Shown piece after piece: positions 5,661-8,395 of a stretch of DNA of 8,395 nucleotides. Position 1 is the stretch's first letter. Every line of letters begins with the position of its first letter. The position numbers and the translations under genes are program-made. The notes under the pieces are model-generated. The model did not search any database, was not told the origin of the DNA, and worked only from the letters and a program-made list of their open reading frames with translations. Source of the stretch: JBAWAP01 sp049589355 (GTDB lineage: Bacteria; Chloroflexota; Anaerolineae; VGOG01); assembly GCA_049589355.1 (NCBI GenBank), contig JBAWAP010000260.1, positions 1 to 8,395 of the forward strand. The letters run 5' to 3'.

Positions 5661-5766
5661 GACTTTCACCTCCGGTGCTTGCCCTTTGCGCGATGCCACT
5701 TCTGAGGAGTGGTGAGATATGGTTAGCTATCCACTCATCATATTGCTGCAACTGAACTGCTTCCAT
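5653..5766 (-). CDS. Possible 37-aa leader ORF upstream of the antitoxin
   Basis: ATG 5766 follows a strong ribosome site (GAGGAGGTGAAGGGTT) and opens a 37-codon frame starting MEAVQLQQYDEWIANHISPL. Its stop at 5653 lies eight bases inside the antitoxin gene, which would couple the two. I recognise no family; it may be the start of a lost gene or a leader peptide. It sits immediately after the seam repeat that ends ATPase copy 5. The well-placed Shine-Dalgarno sequence is the main support. Confidence 0.4.
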   Translation of the reverse strand: MEAVQLQQYDEWIANHISPLLRSGIAQRASTGGESHE

Positions 5767-5781
5767 AACCCTTCACCTCCT

Positions 5782-5800
5782 CGATTGTAATTTCAAATTT
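5782..5800. repeat. Seam repeat at the broken end of copy 5
   Basis: CGATTGTAATTTCAAATTT abuts the last recognisable ATPase codons (GRNGAS) and precedes the ribosome site of the next module. It has the same character as the blocks at 1512-1530, 5085-5100 and 6942-6960. Confidence 0.5.
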
Positions 5801-6072
5801 GCTCGCCCCGTTGCGCCCGATGTTTGCCCTGAGCCTGTCGAAGGGATGCCCACGACTTCGCCGCGCTGCACTTCGAAGGAGACGCCCTTCAACGCCCAGA
5901 TAGTCTCGTTGGAGACGGCGGACGACTGACCACGGATGACGGACGATAGACGGCGGAAAGGCGCCTGTACTGCCTCGGTCAGCGACTCCCGGATCGTCTT
6001 GTAGCTGGCTTGAGGGCTGCCGATGCGGTATTGCTTGGAAAGGTTTTCGACTCTAATCGCAATGTCACTCAT
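5801..6072 (-). pseudogene. ABC transporter ATPase (Wzt-like), copy 5, cut within Walker A
   Basis: ATG 6072 begins MSDIAIRVENLSKQYRIGS and continues through IRESLTEAVQAPFRRLSS to WALKGVSFEVQRGEVVGI. The element before the P-loop is present (5823-5845), but here it is 23 bp with a different core (CCTGTCG instead of CGTAGCCG), so the frame shifts and GRNGA is read only in another frame. Homology stops at 5801, inside the P-loop (NGA, then AGC where GGC is expected), where a seam repeat begins. This is the shortest ATPase copy and certainly inactive. Upstream, 6080-6112 is an AT-richer palindromic repeat centred on CGCGAATTCGCG. Confidence 0.8.
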
Positions 6073-6079
6073 ACTTCTT

Positions 6080-6112
6080 TTTTTGCCACGAATTAACGCG
6101 AATTCGCGGCTA
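6080..6112. repeat. Palindromic AT-richer repeat upstream of copy 5
   Basis: The block runs from a T-tract through GCCACGAATTAACGCG to the perfect palindrome CGCGAATTCGCG shape (CGCGAATTCGCG at about 6098-6109). It separates the PIN gene stop (6123) from copy 5 (start 6072). It is probably another member of the short repeats marking module borders. Confidence 0.45.
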
Positions 6113-6122
6113 AATCCTCCTG

Positions 6123-6591
6123 TCATTCACCGCTTGCCCTGGTCATTAGATACTCCTCCGGCGTCAGCGTCTTTATCGTCGTTCGGTCCTCAAAGTGTTT
6201 CTTGTTCCAGGTGATGATGGCTTCTACCTCGTAATCCTCTGCCGTCTTCACGAGCACTGCATCCCCCCCACGTCAACTTGCGTCCGAACAGTTCGAGCAT
6301 CTGGTTACTGAAACGCGTGAGCCATTCAGCAGCTAACACCGTATAGAGCCCTTGTGGCTCCACTATCTCCACTCCGTATACTTCGTCAAAGTGATAACTC
6401 CAACGCTTGAGTTCCTCCCGCGACAGGTTGAAAGAGGAGATGCCACATAGTTCAAACAAAGAGAAGATGCAGAATCCGGCTCCTATCTTGGGCAACCTGG
6501 CGACGAATTGCTTGTTCACGTCGTACCGCTCATCTTGTGGGAAAAAGCGGTCTATCACAAAGATGTTAGTATCCAACAAGACCATACTCAT
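6123..6591 (-). pseudogene. PIN-domain toxin split by a frameshift at a G7 run
   Basis: From ATG 6591 (another ATG at 6585) the protein reads MSMVLLDTNIFVIDRFF with D7 and E47 (LFELCG) as the first PIN acids, up to FGRKLTWGG. At a run of seven G (6263-6269 on the minus strand) the frame slips to an unrelated tail ending at 6190. In the other frame the PIN domain continues perfectly: GDAVLVKTAEDYEVEAIITW, NKKHFEDRT, LTPEEYL, ending at TGA 6123. Removing one G restores a 155-aa PIN protein including the third acid (D of GDAVLV). As written, the predicted product is 133 aa and lacks part of the active site. It overlaps the upstream antitoxin by 26 nt. A homopolymer slip could be a real mutation, phase variation or a sequencing error. 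Confidence 0.8.
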
Positions 6592-6883
6592 TCCCTCGCA
6601 TTGCCCGCTCGAACTCCTCCAGCGAGCGGTAAGGCATACACTCGGCGATCATGTTGGAAAGCCGGTCAAATTCCTCTCGCTTTTCATCCTCCGTCATACT
6701 CACAAGGTCAGGCATCTCCCTCGCCATCTCCTGCTTTATCCGTTGCCAGATCCCTTGTGCTCCTGTCCACCTGACCTGTTCTGGAAACAGAACCAGTACT
6801 TCCACGCCTTCTCGGTATGGGACGCTCTCCAAGGGCTCAACGATTCCTCTCTTGTATATCGCTCTCACCACTGCCCACGGCAT
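6566..6883 (-). CDS. DUF104-like (AF2212-type) antitoxin of the PIN toxin
   Basis: This is a 105-aa protein from ATG 6883. Its first 35 residues, MPWAVVRAIYKRGIVEPLES then VPYREGVEVLVLFPEQ, match the small beta-barrel DUF104/AF2212-like fold found in antitoxins paired with PIN toxins. The C-terminal half is helical and acidic (QRIKQEMAREMPDL, TEDEKREEFDRLSNM, YRSLEEFERAMRG), suited to wrapping a toxin. The start is chosen because AGGAGG (about 6893-6898) precedes it with 9 nt spacing; an upstream in-frame start at 6931 would add 16 residues translated from duplicated Shine-Dalgarno sequence. Two AGGAGGTATAA copies sit in tandem ahead of the gene. The PIN toxin start lies inside its last codons, so translation is coupled. 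The frame is intact. Confidence 0.75.
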   Translation of the reverse strand: MPWAVVRAIYKRGIVEPLESVPYREGVEVLVLFPEQVRWTGAQGIWQRIKQEMAREMPDLVSMTEDEKREEFDRLSNMIAECMPYRSLEEFERAMRGNEYGLVGY

Positions 6884-6913
6884 CTTATTATACCTCCTCT
6901 TATACCTCCTCCA
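6884..6913 (-). promoter_or_regulatory. Tandem duplicated Shine-Dalgarno region of the DUF104-like antitoxin
   Basis: AGGAGGTATAA occurs twice in a row, 14 bp apart, immediately upstream of ATG 6883. Only the proximal copy is at normal spacing. The inner TATAAT is too close to the start codon to act as a -10 box. Confidence 0.5.
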
Positions 6914-6968
6914 GCAATTGTTATTGCCCAATCATTCCCCAGCTTGCGAATTTGCAGTTTCGGAAAGG

Positions 6969-7323
6969 CTCAGCGCGTCCCTCCGTCGGCTCGGTGATGC
7001 GGGATAGAATCTTGAGCCTTGTACTGAGCCTGTCGAAGTAAGCGTCGTCTTCCCCGCCCCGTTTCGGCCAATGCTTGCCCTGAGCGTAGCCGAAGGGATG
7101 CCCACCACCTCGCCGCGTTGCACCTCAAACGACACGTCCTTCAGCGCCCAGATGGTCTCGTTGGAGACGGCGGACGACTGACCACGGACGAGGCCAAAAG
7201 GCGGCGGAAGGGTGCCTGCACTGCCTCGGTCAGCGATTCCCGGATCGTCTTGTAGCCCGCCTGCGCCCCACCAATGCGATAGAGTTTGCTCAGGTTTTCG
7301 ACGCGGATGGCGATATCGGACAT
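6969..7323 (-). pseudogene. ABC transporter ATPase (Wzt-like), copy 6, twice frameshifted, truncated
   Basis: ATG 7323 begins MSDIAIRVENLSKLYRIGGA and follows the lineage of copies 1, 4 and 5. A one-base loss relative to those copies near 7190-7200 (RRLLASSVVS instead of RRLSSVVRGQ) shifts the frame before the P-loop. The element before the P-loop (7074-7097, +24) and the element after KTTL (7017-7040, +23) are both present. Homology ends after ITEPTEGRAE at 6969, followed by a seam repeat (6942-6960) and the DUF104-like antitoxin. The start lies 23 bp downstream of the hicB stop. It is non-functional. Confidence 0.8.
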
Positions 7324-7332
7324 GGCGACGGA

Positions 7333-7354
7333 CCCTTCGATAGCCTCAGGCTGG
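7333..7354. repeat. 23-24 bp type element at the 3' end of hicB
   Basis: CCCTTCGATAGCCTCAGGCT carries the arms of the family with core ATAGC. It supplies the hicB stop codon and part of the short gap before ATPase copy 6. Confidence 0.6.
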
Positions 7355-7567
7355 TGCTTGTGCCCACTCCGGGTCGGGGATGTCCACAACCGTCATCGTG
7401 CTCTCCGGCTCGAAGGGAACCTCGGCTGCCAGCATGTCCTGAGCGCCGATGCGCAGGGACTCGAGCAATTCTTCCCTGGTCCTTTCCTGGGCATTTACAC
7501 CGGGCAAATCCAGTAGCCAGCCAATCCACCAGCCGTCGCTTTGCTTGATCACAGCTCGGTATCTCAT
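7346..7567 (-). CDS. hicB: HicB-family antitoxin
   Basis: This 73-aa protein has the HicB partial RNase-H-like fold: MRYRAVIKQSDGWWIGWLLD, then LPGVNAQERTREELLESLR. HicB neutralises HicA and often represses the operon; this short form lacks a clear C-terminal DNA-binding domain. Start ATG 7567 has AGGTGA just upstream, within the last codons of hicA, leaving a 3-nt gap. The final residues P-A and the TGA stop (7346-7348) lie inside a 23-24 bp type element (7333-7354, core variant CTATCG), so the natural C-terminus may have been replaced by the insertion. Gene order hicA-hicB is typical. Confidence 0.85.
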   Translation of the reverse strand: MRYRAVIKQSDGWWIGWLLDLPGVNAQERTREELLESLRIGAQDMLAAEVPFEPESTMTVVDIPDPEWAQAPA

Positions 7568-7570
7568 GCT

Positions 7571-7753
7571 TCACCTCACAAAGGGAATATCCAGATCCTT
7601 GCAAATCTTGCTGGCCAACTCGTCGACGATTTCATTGTGACGCGGCACCTGTGTTTTGAGATTCCCTCTCTGATAGATGCTATGTCGCTTGCCTTCTCGC
7701 AACAGAAAGGCGCCATGGGCTCTCAAGTGCTTGATGAGATGTCTCCTTTTCAC
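7571..7753 (-). CDS. hicA: HicA-family mRNA interferase toxin
   Basis: This is a 60-aa HicA of normal length with a double-stranded-RNA-binding-like fold: MKRRHLIKHLRAHGAFLLRE, catalytic H24 in GKRHSIYQ, then VPRHNEI and ICKDLDIP. HicA cleaves mRNA on activation. The start is GTG 7753, matching the usual MKRR start of the family. Its ribosome site (CCGGAG, about 8 nt upstream) and apparently part of the start region coincide with codons for LEPEILL of ATPase copy 7, whose homology ends exactly here. The frame and key residues are intact, so this is the one clearly complete type II pair in the window together with PIN/UPF0175. Confidence 0.88.
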   Translation of the reverse strand: MKRRHLIKHLRAHGAFLLREGKRHSIYQRGNLKTQVPRHNEIVDELASKICKDLDIPFVR

Positions 7754-8395
7754 AGCAATATCTCCGGCTCCAGGCTTGTTGTGGGTGCAGTCGAACGGTG
7801 AGTAGCCACCGCAAAGGCCAGCCGCACCTACATGCCGCTGGAGTAGCGCTTCACTGGCGTGTCTATGATCTTCTCGATCCTTCGACAGGCTCAGGACGGC
7901 GTCTCGGCAAATGACACGATCTCCTCAAACTTGCGGTCAATCTCCGCTCTCTTCACCCCCAGGCTTGCCCTGAGCACATCGAAGGGATGGCGCCGTTCAG
8001 GTAGATGTTCTCCCGGCCGGTCAGCTCGGGGTGGAAGCCGGTGCCCACCTCCAGCAGCGAGCCCACCCGGCCGTATACCTCCGCCCGTCCCTCTGTCGCC
8101 TCGGTGATGCGGGAGAGAACTTTTAGCAGCGTCGTCTTCCCCGCCCCGTTGCGGCCAATGCTTGCCCTGAGCGTAGCCGAAGGGATACCCACCACCTCGC
8201 CGCGCTTGACCCTTCGACAGGCTCAGGGCAGGCCTCGAAGGAGACGTCCTTCAATGCCCAGATGTACTCTGAATTCGGATTGTGGATTGCGGATTGCGGA
8301 TTGCGCCACAGACGACGGAAGGGAGCAACGGCGGCGTCGGTCAGAGCTTCGCGCAGGGTCCGGTAGGCCGCCTGCCGGGAGCCAATGCGGTATTG
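7754..8395 (-). pseudogene. ABC transporter ATPase (Wzt-like), copy 7, partial and decayed
   Basis: Entering from the window edge it reads QYRIGSRQAAYRTLREALTD, AAVAPFRRLWRNPQSAIHNP, SEYIWALKDVSFE, clearly sister to copy 2. Elements lie at 8210-8232 (unique to this copy, between SFE and VKRG, +23, frameshift), 8161-8184 (before the P-loop, +24), 7964-7986 (+23), 7879-7902 (+24, bringing TGA) and about 7773-7799 (a GTTCGA-type element, net +24). The signature SSGMYVR has a nonsense change, TAG for TAC. Homology ends at LEPEILL, at the hicA start. It is non-functional several times over. Confidence 0.82.

Noticed and set aside
6887..6892. TATAAT as a promoter for the DUF104-like antitoxin
   Set aside because: It overlaps the duplicated ribosome site and lies only a few bases from the start codon, with no -35 box at proper spacing.
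1..8395. CRISPR array made of the repeated 23-24 bp units
   Set aside because: The units are not regularly spaced, vary in core and orientation, sit inside coding sequence and have no cas genes nearby.
1..8395. Insertion sequence or integron
   Set aside because: No transposase, integrase or attC-like sites were found; ATPase fragments are not flanked by inverted repeats of IS type.

Overview
The window looks like an accessory locus of a moderately GC-rich bacterium, most likely a Chloroflexota-type genome (Anaerolineae-like). That is an inference from family resemblance (Wzt-like ATPase, DUF3782, UPF0175, DUF104, short RelE-like toxin) and from the dense 23-24 bp interspersed elements; no marker gene is present. 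All protein genes lie on the minus strand. The only well-supported plus-strand transcript is a small structured RNA.

Layout, 5'->3' on the minus strand (right to left). Seven incomplete copies of one gene alternate with small cargo modules. The gene is the 5' part of a polysaccharide-export ABC transporter ATPase (Wzt/TagH type). Order: copy 7 (8395-7754, runs off the window) | hicA-hicB | copy 6 (7323-6969) | DUF104-like antitoxin + PIN toxin | copy 5 (6072-5801) | 37-aa ORF + antitoxin + RelE-like toxin | nested remnant and copy 4 (5129-4368) | 149-aa unknown protein and, convergent to it, a tandem structured RNA | copy 3 (3588-3072) | PIN toxin + UPF0175 antitoxin | copy 2 (2244-1609) | DUF3782/PD-(D/E)XK protein | copy 1 (739-1, runs off the window). 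Copies 1-6 show their start codon a short distance downstream of a cargo module; the start of copy 7 is outside the window. Copies 2-7 end abruptly at different points, usually just before the ribosome binding site of the next module. No copy visible here encodes a complete nucleotide-binding domain.

The ATPase copies are riddled with short interspersed elements: a 23-24 bp family with arms CCTTCG and CTCAGG and a variable core, a CCTG palindrome, AT-richer seam repeats, and a longer GTTCGA element. The copies are paralogous, so filled and empty sites can be compared directly and insertion points read to within a base or two. Many inserts shift the frame or bring stop codons.

The cargo is mostly toxin-antitoxin (TA) modules. 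Two toxins are frameshifted (RelE-like at about 5356-5370; PIN at a G7 run, 6263-6269) while their antitoxins are open.

The strongest candidate for something undescribed is at 3649-3875. A consensus sigma70 promoter (TTGACA, 17 bp, TATAAT) is followed by two tandem copies of an about 83-nt three-way-junction RNA with compensatory changes in its stems, ending in a U-rich tract. It sits in a slot where neighbouring slots mostly hold TA modules, facing a 149-aa protein of unknown family.
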